DNA of 64,000 nucleotides from Campanula takesimana (GCA_026119855.1 JAOWBW010000355.1:460570-524569), one strand, 5' to 3'. Positions 45,401 through 55,776 are shown, counted from the stretch's first letter. Notes: generated from the sequence alone by a model not told the origin. Numbers and translations: made by a program.

Positions 45401-46806
45401 AGAGAGGTACCACGAAAGATTGACAAGGTGGTTAGCAGAAGAAACGGAGGTCTGGATAAGTTGGCAAGACTATCAAAGCATCAGCATCCACTTATTCAAG
45501 AGTTGAAACAGAGAAGTCAAAAGAGAATGAGCAGCGTCAAGGCAGATGAACAAATAAATTCTAAAATGCCCAACGGACTAGATTCAGAGATTGAATCAGA
45601 ATCAAACATTCAACCAAAGAACGAGTTGAAACCAGTTCAACATGAAGATGGAGATGATTGCCAAAGCCCAAAAGTCATTCTTAGTGCAACTTCTAAGGAC
45701 AATGTAAGCTCAAATTACTTCATTAATGCTACAATGTTACTACTAACTAAAAAATCCGAGAATATGCTTGATTGCATAACTGCTTATTTCTTGAAATAAA
45801 AATGTGCGTCCTTACCCCGTGATTCAATGCAGATTCAGAAAACGACCTTCGAAGTTATATCCGTTTCTAATGATCAGACGGGCCAAACACCTGGTTACAT
45901 ACAAGACGTGGAACCAAAGACTCAAGATAGCTCAAAACCCCCGCTTGAAAGTAAGTATTACCACTGTCCCAAAATGAATGTCCAAAAATTTCAATTTTGC
46001 TCTTGATCGATCAAGAGCAAAATTTGAAATTTCTTTAGATTCATTTTGGGAAGGAGGTCATAAGATTTACTTAACCAATGCCACAATATTACTAGCAAGA
46101 ACAAATCATGCATCTACAAACATTGCTAGTAATTTCAGATTTGATTGCTCTCGAGAAGGTGAGTGAGACGCTATATTTTGATGTTGCAGGTGCCAACGAA
46201 GGAAAAGTTGAAATTTCACATGTCTCTAAACAGAAGCACAAGAAAGTTGAAGTGGTCTTGACAGAAAGCGAAAAGCATCTCAAAGAGATACTGATCAAAG
46301 GTGACTCGTTCTTGAACATAGCAGAGGCGCTTTTCAAACTCAACATTCCGGTTGGCAATCTTTACGCAGAAGATAACCATAATCGTCAAGACTGGGAAAC
46401 TAAGCTCAAACTAGACTGTGGGAACGAGTTAATGAGAAGGAAAGCAAGATCTCAAGAACTAAGTGTCCATCCATACATGAACATATCAATCAGTTACACG
46501 AAGAAGATTACGTCTCTAGATGAGTTGGTCAAACAGTTGTACAAAGACTTTGAAAGGTTAGCGTTTTATGGCGGGAATGAGGGGGATGAAGTAAATACTG
46601 CTGAATATCTGCATAAAATGCTTGAGAGAGATATTCAAAGTAAAGATTATCAAGATATTAATAGTGTGTGGGACTTTGGATGGAACGAGATGGTGTTTGC
46701 ATTTGTTGAGAAGGAAGATGTTACAAGGGACTTGGAAAAGTACTTGCTTAATGGACTCATTGATGAGATCACAGAAGAACTGTTAAGCACGAGTCTGTTT
46801 TATTGA
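42402..46806 (+). CDS. DUF4378-domain protein (TRM/LONGIFOLIA-like), five exons
   Basis: Exons 42402-42516, 43471-43532, 43640-45703, 45833-45950 and 46190-46806 join through GT-AG introns with matching phases to 2,976 nt (991 residues plus stop). The N-terminus is MATSKSDFAQKLLNDLKLRK. An acidic run (DEDEEDEDKD) lies near residue 241. NVIAKLMGLEEV near residue 335 is the 'VARLMGL' motif of plant TRM/LONGIFOLIA-type proteins. A long, highly charged, disordered middle follows. Residues about 820-990 form the DUF4378 domain (GDSFLNIAEALFKL; FDWNEM-like WNEMVFAFVEKEDV; DLEKYLLNGLIDEI). Family members are linked to microtubule/TON1 recruitment or cell elongation; the specific role here is unknown. 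It is the only intact host gene I find, and no break was seen. The exon 4 boundaries are inferred from frame continuity. Confidence 0.85.
42856..42933. mobile_element. Tiny Stowaway-type MITE in intron 1
   Basis: 78 bp between TA dinucleotides. Left CATCTGTCCCAAAATGAATG; the right end closes with CGGGACGGAGGGAC; the centre GTTCTTGATCAAGAAC is a perfect palindrome. The whole unit folds as one hairpin. Confidence 0.85.
43267..43319. mobile_element. Deleted copy of the same tiny MITE family, intron 1
   Basis: 53 bp between TA dinucleotides: CGTCCCAAAATGAATGTTCA at the left, GATTTTGGGACGGAGAGAG at the right. It keeps the GTTCTTG half of the central palindrome only. Confidence 0.75.
45961..46060. 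mobile_element. Tiny Stowaway-type MITE in intron 4
   Basis: About 100 bp between TA dinucleotides. CTGTCCCAAAATGAATGTCC at the left matches the intron 1 copies; the centre GCTCTTGATCGATCAAGAGC is a perfect palindrome; the right end is ATTCATTTTGGGAAGGAGG. It lies only 10 bp after the exon 4 donor. Confidence 0.82.
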
Positions 46807-47836
46807 CTGCAAATGGGATCTAAGATTTCAACTGAGTGAAAATTAAAAGTATTATTTATTTTTTGATAGGTTTTTGTAAAATGTGAGTTGGAATCTGGTT
46901 TTGTAAAAAAGAAAAATAATAATGTTTATTTGTAAATTTTTGGGATTTGATTTCTGTTACATTGGGTCTGGACCTGACGCATAGTGTGAGCTCGTTTATT
47001 TCTAGTTACATCACAATATTTACTAAAATTTCATTTTCAAGACTCGTTGTGCCTTAAATTATCGTGCTCCAAATCTACCAATACTGAATCTAACATAAGA
47101 GTTGCCTTTAAATTTCTTAACGAACATCATAAACGTCCAAAATTAAGCAACTACTAGAGTGTATATATTCGATGTTCAAGAATTGACATAGTATTGTTTT
47201 AGGTAGCTGCTTTATTATAAAAATTTGTGGAGCAAGATTCACATTCACTGATGGGTTCACAAGTTGAAAATATTGTTTCAATTGAAAATGCTCAAAAAGT
47301 TCAAATGTATGGTTGAAGATTTCGAACGTTTACTTGGTTAAATTATTTGGGAATTACTTGTGAAGAATTTATACTCCTGCATCGCTTTGGCCCATTATAA
47401 AAGCAACAACATGATGATGATGCTACAAGTAATAGTGAAGCCATGCTAAAAAAAAAATTAAAAAAATTGGATCCTTTTATCCAATTCTCTTTTATTTGAT
47501 GAATGGTTGAGATGAGTAATGTTGAGCAAACCTCAAATTTGCCCGATTAATCATAAGCCACAATCAATTTAGAAACATTCAAAACAAATTAATTTGCACA
47601 AACACAGAGAAGATTAAGGGTAAAGGTTACCTGAGTGAGATACACCATGATCGGCCTTTTCCGAAACTCGTCTATGCATTGAATCGTAGTAGGGTTTAGT
47701 TACGAAAGACAAGAGATAGGAACAGACCCTTTTTCATCTCTCAACTTTTACTAACCGCTGCTCCTACCAATTTCTCAGTTTCACTTTATACACGAGATTT
47801 TTTTAATTTTTTTTTCGAAATGAAACTGTCATTAAA
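46807..47836. other. Region 3' of the DUF4378 gene
   Basis: AT-rich. 46807-46990 is probably the gene's 3' UTR (T-rich, AATAATAATG). Near 47630-47690 the minus strand has an ATG followed by TATCTCACTCAG and GTAACC, which could be a first exon and splice donor of another gene. No continuation was recognised. Confidence 0.4.
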
Positions 47837-48193
47837 TTAAGGGCAAAAGCACAAAAATATGAGTAGGCTCTCTACAAATATTAGAGACTCAACCCAAATA
47901 TAATCATTCACGATAATAGTAGTTACAAATACATTAAAAATGTAAGAAGATGGATGACGAAAGAGGGTGTTTGTGCATAAAGTTGCACTAGCATTCTCGA
48001 TCTTCCGCCTTGTACCTCTTGTAGCAATACCCTGGAACGCACAGATGCCTCTCCAATCGTAGCTTGGACACTGCCATATATCTGCATTCACAAAATCCCC
48101 CACCAGAAAATATTTAGCGTTGAAAATACTATAATGTAAGGCCTCTGGGTTAGCAACAAATTGCCAACCAAACTTTCTAAGCCATGCTATCAT
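47837..48193 (-). pseudogene. LINE (L1-type) pol 3' remnant
   Basis: A 118-codon frame. NPEALHYSIFNAKYFLVGDF and PSYDWRGICAFQGIATRGTR correspond to the stretch after reverse transcriptase in plant LINE ORF2 or derived 'reverse transcriptase zinc-binding' genes (order: AKYF, PSY-WR, G-R). Lacks RT, endonuclease and tail. Short and isolated, so a dead fragment. Confidence 0.65.
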
Positions 48194-48246
48194 CCTCCAC
48201 TAATGATTCCACAACGATTGACGAGAAACAGAAGAAAAATACAAAG

Positions 48247-48295
48247 CTCCCACAACGGAGAGAATGCAAAGGCTCCCACAACGGAGAGAATACAA
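48247..48295 (+). repeat. Short tandem duplication
   Basis: GCTCCCACAACGGAGAGAAT occurs twice, 25-26 bp apart, next to the LINE remnant. Confidence 0.8.
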
Positions 48296-48523
48296 TTGAT
48301 CAAACACCATTTCAATTTCAATAATATTCCTCTTCAATTATTCAAAAACTGAAATAAAAAACTTAAAAACGAAAAGCGAGAAATAACCAGATCTGGAAAT
48401 AGATTTAGAAAAAGATCTCTTTCTAAAAACCTTAGTATGGGACAAATAAAAAATGAAAATAAGAATCTTAGTCTGGGATAGAGGGGGGGTACTATTTTGG
48501 AATTTATGTCGCTTTTACCAGAA

Positions 48524-48798
48524 GGGCAAACTCCGTTTTTATCCATTGTACTTTACATGTTGTTTCATTTTTACCATTATACTTTTTTTCTTTCAAAATT
48601 ACCATTGTAGTTACGAAAATGTATCATTTTAACCACAAATCCGTGGCTAAATCCGCAACTAATACGTGCCCCAATCCGTGATTTTAGGGTTAAAATGATA
48701 CATTTCCCAAAGTGCAATGGTATTTTTGAAAGAAAAAAAGTATAATGGTAAAAGTAAAACACACTTGAAAGTACAATGGATGAAAACGGAGTTTGCCC
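48524..48798. mobile_element. MITE with long TIRs and a 9-bp duplication
   Basis: 275 bp. Starts GGGCAAACTCCGTTTTTATC and ends with the near reverse complement closing GGAGTTTGCCC. The inverted arms extend over about 100 bp each (CATTGTACTTT, TACCATTATACTTTTTTTCT). TTACCAGAA is duplicated at 48515-48523 and 48799-48807. A 9-bp duplication with long TIRs points to a Mutator-type MITE. It is unrelated in sequence to E1 and E2. Confidence 0.88.
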
Positions 48799-49030
48799 TT
48801 ACCAGAATAACTGAACGGAAATTTAATTACTTATTATTTTGCAATTCAAAAAGAAAAATGTTGTTTGCTCAAAGTTGAAAATAATATGAATAACGGTTTT
48901 TAAGTTGTATGAGAATAATTGATGGATAATGATATGTATAGTGAAAACTCAAAAAGAAAGACTCATAGTGAAACAATGTAATCCATTGGATTGTAATAAA
49001 TGTTTGTGAGCCTCACTGATAAAAACTCAT

Positions 49031-49428
49031 AAGGAAAAATCTTATGAATAAGGGAGATAAAGTTTTTAGTCTCACTTATTTAGTTGCTATGCTCTTACCA
49101 ATAGTGTACATAGCATAGACTACAAGAAAAAAGAATACATAGAACTGGAAGATGTATTCTCAGAAATAGGAAAGGTCGAAGAAAAAACATTTTCTCCGAT
49201 AGAACCTCCTATTAATTCTTGGGTTATTAATATAGCTAAGAATAAACCCAGACTAGGTGAAAGACCTAGAATCAGTATTTCTAAAAATAATTTAGAAATC
49301 GGAATCTCTTCAAAAAATAAAATTGAAGAAAGAAGTGACAGAGATCTTTTGAGATCTATGTCAAAAAGGATAGAAAGTTTGGCACAAAAACTAGAAAATG
49401 ATAGTCAAATGCCAAACTCCTTTGAATA
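49031..49428 (+). pseudogene. Movement protein 3' fragment (left copy)
   Basis: Matches the last 133 codons of the complete MP at 55784-56785 almost base for base. A single-base deletion near 49085 breaks the frame relative to that copy. The 5' two-thirds is missing because the insert begins here. It ends in TAATG, overlapping the next start. Confidence 0.92.
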
Positions 49429-49749
49429 ATGGCTAACGTAGTTCAGATAGAACTAGAAAAAGTCATCAAGCCTTTATTAAGAGAAATCTTAAAAAAGCTT
49501 GAAGCTGAACCTTCTACATCAGAAATCGTAGAAGTCGCAGCAGCAAAAATCATTTCTGAAATAAAGAAATGCGATTGCAATAAAGAAGTTTTTAATTTAT
49601 TGCAAAAACAAGTTAATACTAATATAGTTGAAAGGAAAGAAAATCCTGGAAAACTTTATCAGTATAGCTATCCCAACAACAGTGTTGGAAATGAAGAATT
49701 AGGAACAGGGAAAAACCCACACAGTTTAACCTGGCCACCTAAATTCTGA
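49429..49749 (+). CDS. Virion-associated protein (ORF III type), left copy
   Basis: 106 codons. Starts on the A of the preceding TAATG. The N-terminal part is predicted helical (an oligomerisation coil in caulimovirus VAPs); a CDCNKE motif is central; the C-terminus has YSYPNNSVGNEELG and LTWPPKF, the conserved DNA-binding/virion-anchoring tail of the family. It overlaps CP by one base (TGATG), suiting reinitiation on a polycistronic RNA. VAP binds virions and MP during cell-to-cell and aphid-related movement. Confidence 0.88.
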   Translation: MANVVQIELEKVIKPLLREILKKLEAEPSTSEIVEVAAAKIISEIKKCDCNKEVFNLLQKQVNTNIVERKENPGKLYQYSYPNNSVGNEELGTGKNPHSLTWPPKF

Positions 49750-51206
49750 TGGATATCCTAAAAATTATAGAAAAATTTTATTGGGATACCCTCAATCTAG
49801 AATCTCATACTGATCCCTTATCAGCCAAGAAATTCGAGAAAGCCTTGGTCCTTCTAGAACTAGAGCAAAATGAAGCCTCTAAGTTAATAGAAGAAGACGA
49901 GAGCATACGTTCCCTTTTTAAGGAACCTCATTATCTGAACCTCTTAGAAACATCAGAAAGTTCAGAAAATGAAGAAATAGCAAGTTTATCATCTGATGAT
50001 GATACCTTAAGCCTTCAGAGTACTATGGAAAATATAAAAATTGGAAATACTACTCAAGAAGATATAAAGTATCAACCAGAAAATCCTCAGCCTGGCCAAG
50101 GATCTGGTAATACAGACAGTGAAAGGAAAAGGAAAAGGTCACAAAATGACTTTTATCCTCCGACCACTGAATTCAAATTAAGTCAATCTCCTTATGGATC
50201 TAACACTTTGTTTTTAGATTGTCAGAAGGATAGAAAATATCTCATAGATAATTGGGCAAAGGAGATGAGTTTGATAATTCAAACAAACCCCAATCAATAT
50301 GAGGATCAAGAAACAGTCTTGCTACTGTTAGATCATAAAACCGCAGGAACAGTTAATAAGTTTATAAAGGAAACAAACTGGAATCCAGTTTTAAGTCCTT
50401 TAACTGCCTTTAACCAAGTGTTAAATGGTATCTATGTCATGTTCTTGGGGATAGATAACATTTTATCCGCCCAAACAGAGCTAGACAGATCAAGAGAAGA
50501 AGCAAGAACCATTCTCAACAATATGCAAATTTGTGATATTTGTCAATTAGAACAATTTTACTGTGATTATGAAAAGCATCTTTTCAACACAGGAAATAAA
50601 GGCGAATATTACAATTTCATCATTTCTTATCTTAGAAAGATTCCCCTTGTAGGAATACAATCTCTTTCTAGATTTGAAAAAGAAAAGTCAGATGTTACGC
50701 AATACAGCTTAGCATTTGCACAAAGAATAGTTAAAGAAGAGATCTCCAAGATCTGTGATTTAACAAAAAAGCAAAAACAGTTTGAAAAATTTAGTCAAAC
50801 TTGTTGTGCAAAACTTGTAGAACAAAGGCATACATACGGATGTACGCCCCAAACCTACAAGAAGGATACAAAAAGAAAATTCCTAAAATACAGGTATAAA
50901 AGGAAAAAGAAGCCTTTTAAACCAGGAAAATACTTTAGGAAGAAAAAACCTTTCAAACAAAACAATCAAAAGTTTTGTCCAAAAGGGAAAAAGAATTGTA
51001 GATGTTGGGTCTGCAATGAAGAAGGACATTATGCCAATGAATGTCCAAATAGGAAGCAAAACTCTCAAAGAGTCAAGTTTCTACAGGAAATAATCTCTAT
51101 AGGATTAGAACCCGTAGAAGATGAATATTCTGGAAAAGAAGAAATATACATCATAGAAATAGATCCTGGAGAATCCAGTGAAGAAATTTCTAGTGACGAT
51201 GAATGA
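49749..51206 (+). CDS. Capsid protein precursor, left copy
   Basis: 485 codons, uninterrupted. An acidic N-terminus, a folded middle, a strongly basic segment (KRKFLKYRYKRKKKPFKPGK) and a CCHC zinc knuckle (CWVCNEEGHYANEC) at about 51003-51044, then an acidic Ser/Glu/Asp tail. This is the arrangement of caulimovirus CP precursors, which lose acidic ends by proteolysis. The 3' end overlaps Pol by 29 bases. Confidence 0.93.
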   Translation: MDILKIIEKFYWDTLNLESHTDPLSAKKFEKALVLLELEQNEASKLIEEDESIRSLFKEPHYLNLLETSESSENEEIASLSSDDDTLSLQSTMENIKIGNTTQEDIKYQPENPQPGQGSGNTDSERKRKRSQNDFYPPTTEFKLSQSPYGSNTLFLDCQKDRKYLIDNWAKEMSLIIQTNPNQYEDQETVLLLLDHKTAGTVNKFIKETNWNPVLSPLTAFNQVLNGIYVMFLGIDNILSAQTELDRSREEARTILNNMQICDICQLEQFYCDYEKHLFNTGNKGEYYNFIISYLRKIPLVGIQSLSRFEKEKSDVTQYSLAFAQRIVKEEISKICDLTKKQKQFEKFSQTCCAKLVEQRHTYGCTPQTYKKDTKRKFLKYRYKRKKKPFKPGKYFRKKKPFKQNNQKFCPKGKKNCRCWVCNEEGHYANECPNRKQNSQRVKFLQEIISIGLEPVEDEYSGKEEIYIIEIDPGESSEEISSDDE

Positions 51207-53193
51207 AGAATTAATTATGCCTAACATAACTAATCCTTCATCAATTTATATTCAAGGAACCATTGTGTTCAAAGGATATAAAAAGATTCGATTACATTGC
51301 TACGTTGATACAGGAGCCAGCCTCTGTATAGCAAGTAAACATGTAATCCCATCAGAACATTGGGTTAACTCTGAAAGACCCATACAAGTTAAAATTGCTA
51401 ATGGAACTTCCATTACAATTACCAAGGTTTGTAAAAACCTAGATATATTTTTGGCGGATACTTTCTTTCATATCCCAACAATATATCAACAAGAAACAGG
51501 AATTGATTTCCTTTTGGGAAATAACTTCTGTCTCTTATACAGTCCGTTCACTCAACTAACGGATCGGATTATCTTTACTACTCCCTCAAAGGAAGAAGTA
51601 TGGATACGAAAAGTTCGCAAAGCAGAACGAGTTGGTTTTCCTGGATTTCTTGAATCCATGAAGAAAAACTCCACGACATCTTCTATTGAGCCAGTCAATA
51701 TTACCTCCTCAAAAGTTTTCTTTTTAGAAAGGGGGAGAGAGATGTTAAAAGCTTTCAACGAACAACAAGATTTTGAGACAAATTTAGGAAAAAGGTCAAA
51801 AATAAATGATCTTTTAGACAAAGTTTGTTCTGAAAATCCTTTGGATCCTCAAAAAACCAAACAGTGGATGAAGGCGAGTATTAAGCTCATAGATCCAAAG
51901 AGTGTTTGTAGGGTTAAACCTATGAAATACAGCCCACAAGATGTGGAAGAATTTGAAAAACAAATCAAGGAATTATTGAATTTAAAAATCATTATTCCTA
52001 GCAAATCTCCTCATATGTCTCCTGCATTCTTAGTTGAAAATGAAGCAGAAAGAAGAAGAGGAAAAAAGCGCATGGTAGTTAACTACAAGCGTATGAATGA
52101 TCTCACTATCGGTGACGGTAATAACCTTCCTAATAGGGATAGTCTACTAACCCTAATAAGAGGAAAAAAGATTTATAGTTCTTTAGACTGTAAATCAGGA
52201 TTCTGGCAAGTATTGCTAGACAATGAATCACAGTTACTCACTGCATTCACGTGTCCTCAAGGACATTTTCAATGGAAAGTCTTACCCTTTGGGTTTAAAC
52301 AAGCACCTTCCATATTTCAAAGACACATGCAAAATGCTTTCAGAGATTATGAAAAATTTTGTTGTGTTTAAGTTGATGATATTCTTATCTTCAGCAATGA
52401 TGAAAACAGTCACTTAATTCATTTAGCGGCTGTTCTCAAAAAGTGTGAAACCTTGGGTATAATTCTATCCAAGAAAAAAGCACAGCTCTTCAAAACTAAG
52501 ATAAATTTTTTAGGATTGGAAATTGAGCAAGGACAACACTGTCCTCAGAATCATATCTTAGAACACATTCACAAGTTCCCAGATAAGATTGAAGACAAGA
52601 AGCAGCTTCAAAGATTCCTTGGAATTTTAACTTATGCTTCTGATTACATTCCTAAGTTAGCCTCGATAAGATCACCTTTACAGGCAAAACTTAAAAAAGA
52701 CGTCCCTTGGGAATGGACAGAAAAAGATTCTTCTTATATAAAAAAGATTAAGAAAAATCTTCACAGTTTCCCAAAACTTTATCATCCTCTACAAGAAGAT
52801 GATTTAATTATAGAAACTGATGCCTCCAATGAATATTGGGGAGGAGTTTTAAAAGCAAAAACAAAAAACTCAGAAAATGAGTTAATTTGTAGATATGCTT
52901 CAGGAAGCTTCAAAACCGCTGAGAAAAATTACCATTCAAATGAAAAAGAATACTTGGCGGTCATAAGGGTAATAAATAAATTCTCTATTTATTTAACACC
53001 CATCACTTTTACTGTCAGAACAGACAACAAAAATTTTAGTTATTTTCTTAAATTAAAAATTCAAGGAGATAATAAACAAGGAAGATTAGTTCGTTGGCAA
53101 CAATGGCTATCTCATTATAGCTTCAAGGTAGGACACCTAAAAGGAATAAAGAATTGTCTTGCAGATTTTCTAACAAGAGAATTTAACAAATAA
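51178..53193 (+). pseudogene. Pol (protease, reverse transcriptase, RNase H) with a nonsense codon at the active site
   Basis: The first ATG overlaps the CP 3' end. Aspartic protease DTGAS is at about 51307-51321. The RT core follows (FGFKQAPSIFQRHM). The frame stops at TAA 52369-52371, the codon directly before Val-Asp-Asp, i.e. the aromatic position of the YVDD catalytic box. After the stop the same frame is open to 53193 with the rest of RT and RNase H (ETDASNEYWGG). A stop there removes the RT active site and RNase H from any product. No other break was noticed in this copy. Confidence 0.92.
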
Positions 53194-53216
53194 TTGATGT
53201 TTCAGGATTTTTCTAA

Positions 53217-54782
53217 ATGGATGAAGAAATAATCTTAGAACAACACGAGGCACTTTTGCTACAAGAACTAGAGCTTGTAAGAGCCAAGTTAAACTTTGTA
53301 AGACTCATCAAGTCTGAACAAAATAAGGGTAGATCCCCTTGCCTAACAGGTAAAAGTGATCATGTAGGAACTTCGAGTTCTGAAAACAAAGAGGATATTT
53401 CACCCTCTGCTGAAAAGCAAAATAGTGAAACTAGTCCAGTACAAACGGTAGCTGGTAAAGACCTCTCAAATCCGTTAAAGGTTGATGCTTTACCAAAAAG
53501 CATAAATGAGGTACAAACCTCCTTAACATTAGCAGCAGATTCAATTAAAGAAATAATTAATCTCAGGCCTAATGGGGGAATTCAAATCCCACAAGACGGA
53601 GTCAAATCCGCTGACGGTCAAACGTCAGATTCGGGAATTCAAATCCCTAACAAAAATTCAAAACCGTATTATGTCGTTTTCAACGGACCTAATGCTGGTA
53701 TTTATGATAACTGGGAAATCACGAAGAAAGCTACTGATGGTATTCCAAATATCAGACATAAGAAGTTTAAAAACTTTTTAGAAGCAAAAACTGCCGCTAA
53801 TATTTATTGCAGGAATCAGTTGTTGCCAGAACTACATCTTGAATGTAGTTCAGAAGGATTAAAGCCAAACACTTATGTTGCGGCTTTACATTCTACAAAA
53901 AAGAGCCAGATTACTCTCGAAAAACTTCCACAAAGGGTACCAAGCTCAGAAGAAAGTCCCATGAATAATGAAGACATTACTATTCAGGGATTTGAATACC
54001 TCTACCAACATGCAAGAATGGCTGGAGAAGAGAAATTAATAGATGAAAAGTTTTTCACAAAAAATGGGAAAAATTTACATCTTTTCAATTTTCTAAAAGG
54101 CGCAGATCCTGAACAAGTGGCCGAAGCCTTTTCTTATGGGTTGATTAGAATGATCTATCCTAGTCAAAACCTTAAAGAAATTAGCCAATTTCCTAAAGAA
54201 ATTTATAAGGCTATAAAGAATTTTAAGGCAAAAGTCTTGAAAAATGACAAGGACATTTTCATAAAAATTCACAGTTCCATACCCATTTGGGGCGATGAAG
54301 ATGAAGTCATATGTCCAACATTCTGTATTATACAGATTGGAAACAGCAATGGGGAAAAATACATTCCCTCCATTCCAGCTCGATGCCAGTTAACCAAAAA
54401 CGACATCAGACCATTGGGGATAAAGAAGCTTGAAGAGTTTCTAGACAAAGCTTTTAGCTTTAGCCGAGATGATAAAATCTTTGTAAAATATGTAGGAGCC
54501 ACTTCCCTCATCTTTTCACAAAGTAATAGGCAACTCAGCAAAAATGACGAAGAAAAGATTCTTTCTTTTCAACAAAGATTTGTCACGGGACAAAATTTTC
54601 CGCATCACGACAAGCGCATATGCCCTACCATTCGAAAGAAGACTCAGCATTATTGCAACTTGTGTGATAAAGAAGACAGTGGACCCTCCACTCATAAGCA
54701 GCCGACGCTAGAAGACAAAGGCGGCCATAAAGAAAAAGATTCTCCACCAGAGAAGTCATTTTTTGGGGACCTACTACTTTGA
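53217..54782 (+). CDS. Transactivator/viroplasmin (ORF VI type)
   Basis: 521 codons, uninterrupted, 23 bp after Pol. The N-terminal helix is rich in Glu/Leu. The viroplasmin-type motif YYVVFNGPNAGIYDNW with KKFKNFLEAKTAANIYC lies at about residues 152-198. A C-terminal Cys/His cluster (HYCNLCDKEDSGPSTH) is near residue 480. In caulimoviruses this protein builds the inclusion-body matrix and lets ribosomes reinitiate on downstream ORFs. It identifies the insert as Caulimovirus/Soymovirus-like rather than badnavirus-like. Confidence 0.9.
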   Translation: MDEEIILEQHEALLLQELELVRAKLNFVRLIKSEQNKGRSPCLTGKSDHVGTSSSENKEDISPSAEKQNSETSPVQTVAGKDLSNPLKVDALPKSINEVQTSLTLAADSIKEIINLRPNGGIQIPQDGVKSADGQTSDSGIQIPNKNSKPYYVVFNGPNAGIYDNWEITKKATDGIPNIRHKKFKNFLEAKTAANIYCRNQLLPELHLECSSEGLKPNTYVAALHSTKKSQITLEKLPQRVPSSEESPMNNEDITIQGFEYLYQHARMAGEEKLIDEKFFTKNGKNLHLFNFLKGADPEQVAEAFSYGLIRMIYPSQNLKEISQFPKEIYKAIKNFKAKVLKNDKDIFIKIHSSIPIWGDEDEVICPTFCIIQIGNSNGEKYIPSIPARCQLTKNDIRPLGIKKLEEFLDKAFSFSRDDKIFVKYVGATSLIFSQSNRQLSKNDEEKILSFQQRFVTGQNFPHHDKRICPTIRKKTQHYCNLCDKEDSGPSTHKQPTLEDKGGHKEKDSPPEKSFFGDLLL

Positions 54783-54802
54783 AGAAAGTAAAGCGTCTCA
54801 AA

Positions 54803-54855
54803 CGTCAGCAGTGACGAAAAATACACATATCTGTAAGACCCTCTTCATTATATAA
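54803..54855 (+). promoter_or_regulatory. 35S-type viral promoter core
   Basis: CGTCAGCAGTGACG at 54803-54816 holds two TGACG half-sites in inverted orientation, like an as-1 element. TATATAA is at 54849-54855, followed by GGAGAG, as in caulimovirus 35S promoters. It lies between TAV and the leader, the expected place for the pregenomic RNA promoter. Activity in the plant is unknown. Confidence 0.8.
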
Positions 54856-55018
54856 GGAGAGTTATGTTTTGAAAGAAGGATCATCGAATACTGAACTCGA
54901 AATCCTAGAGAAAGAAAGTAAACGAAAATCCATAAGTGAGTAAATCCCAAACAGGGATAGTAGAATAGGAAAAATTATGTAATGAGAACCTGAGAAGGTT
55001 TATGTATAAAATGTGTGA

Positions 55019-55024
55019 AATAAA
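55019..55024 (+). terminator. Viral poly(A) signal
   Basis: AATAAA about 165 bp after the TATA box, and so roughly 140 bp after the probable start site. Caulimoviruses place the signal inside the leader so that pregenomic RNA is terminally redundant; this position fits. Confidence 0.7.
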
Positions 55025-55333
55025 AAGTTCTGTTATAAATCTTGTTCGTCTACATTAGTTAGTGTTCAGTTTGAGCCTGGAGTCCACAGTCTGAATAGCT
55101 GTGCCCAGAAGTACCCAGTTAAGACAGGAGGTCGTTGAGGGGAAACAGGCCAAGTGGTTGACAAAGGATTGGCAGAACTGACAAGAAGACGCTCAAGAAA
55201 GGTATAACAGCTTTTTACCATCTTTTTATACATAATATCTCATCCATAATTACATAATTTAGTACTAAAGACACTATTCCTGTAAAACACAAAATTATAA
55301 ATTTTTCGTAAAAGAAAATAAAAACATTAAATC

Positions 55334-55615
55334 ATGAGCATAAATGCTAGAAGTGATAGTACACCTTGGTGTATTATTGAATCTCAAAATTTGAGATATG
55401 TAGATAATTTAACTTATTTAAATTATTTACTCCAAAAGACCCCTGAGATTATCAAATCTCAAGATAAAATTCTTATAAAATTCCTTTATTGGGATTTTCA
55501 AGAATTACAACAAGCAGGACTAAGTCCTCTATATAATTTGACTATTAGCTGTCAAATAAATTCTTTAAAAAGAATTTTAGGTTATGATTTTATCAAACCT
55601 ACTGAAGGTATATAG
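55334..55615 (+). CDS. ORF VII-type small protein
   Basis: 93 codons between the leader and the primer site, the position of caulimovirus ORF VII. The protein has no recognisable domain (MSINARSDSTPWCIIESQNL at the start). It is uninterrupted and repeated intact at 59615-59896. The role of ORF VII in known caulimoviruses is dispensable or unclear. Confidence 0.7.
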   Translation: MSINARSDSTPWCIIESQNLRYVDNLTYLNYLLQKTPEIIKSQDKILIKFLYWDFQELQQAGLSPLYNLTISCQINSLKRILGYDFIKPTEGI

Positions 55616-55764
55616 GCTGGAAACCAGTAACCTCTCTAAAAATAATTCATTTGAATTATTGAGACACTTCTGGATACAACGCCACGTATCTAAAATTGAG
55701 GGAAGTAATGACTCATTCAAAGGAATAAATTCCGCAAATTTATGGATTGATCCCCATAAAAACC

Positions 55765-55776
55765 TGGTATCAGAGC
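55765..55776 (+). other. Viral primer binding site (tRNA-Met)
   Basis: TGGTATCAGAGC just before the MP start (ATG 55784). This is the minus-strand priming site of caulimoviruses, between ORF VII and ORF I. Confidence 0.9.

Noticed and set aside
45704..45799. Extension of exon 3 of the DUF4378 gene to a stop at 45799
   Set aside because: GTAAGC donor at 45704 and in-frame continuation at 45833 restore the family C-terminus; the extension is intronic.
46108..46806. Separate small gene
   Set aside because: It is the last exon of the DUF4378 gene; the codons before 46190 are intron.
47837..48193. Host gene
   Set aside because: Short frame matching only the post-RT part of LINE-type proteins, with no start context or exons.
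51178..53193. Two separate viral genes on either side of the stop at 52369
   Set aside because: Same frame, and together they form one protease-RT-RNase H protein; the stop falls within a conserved motif.
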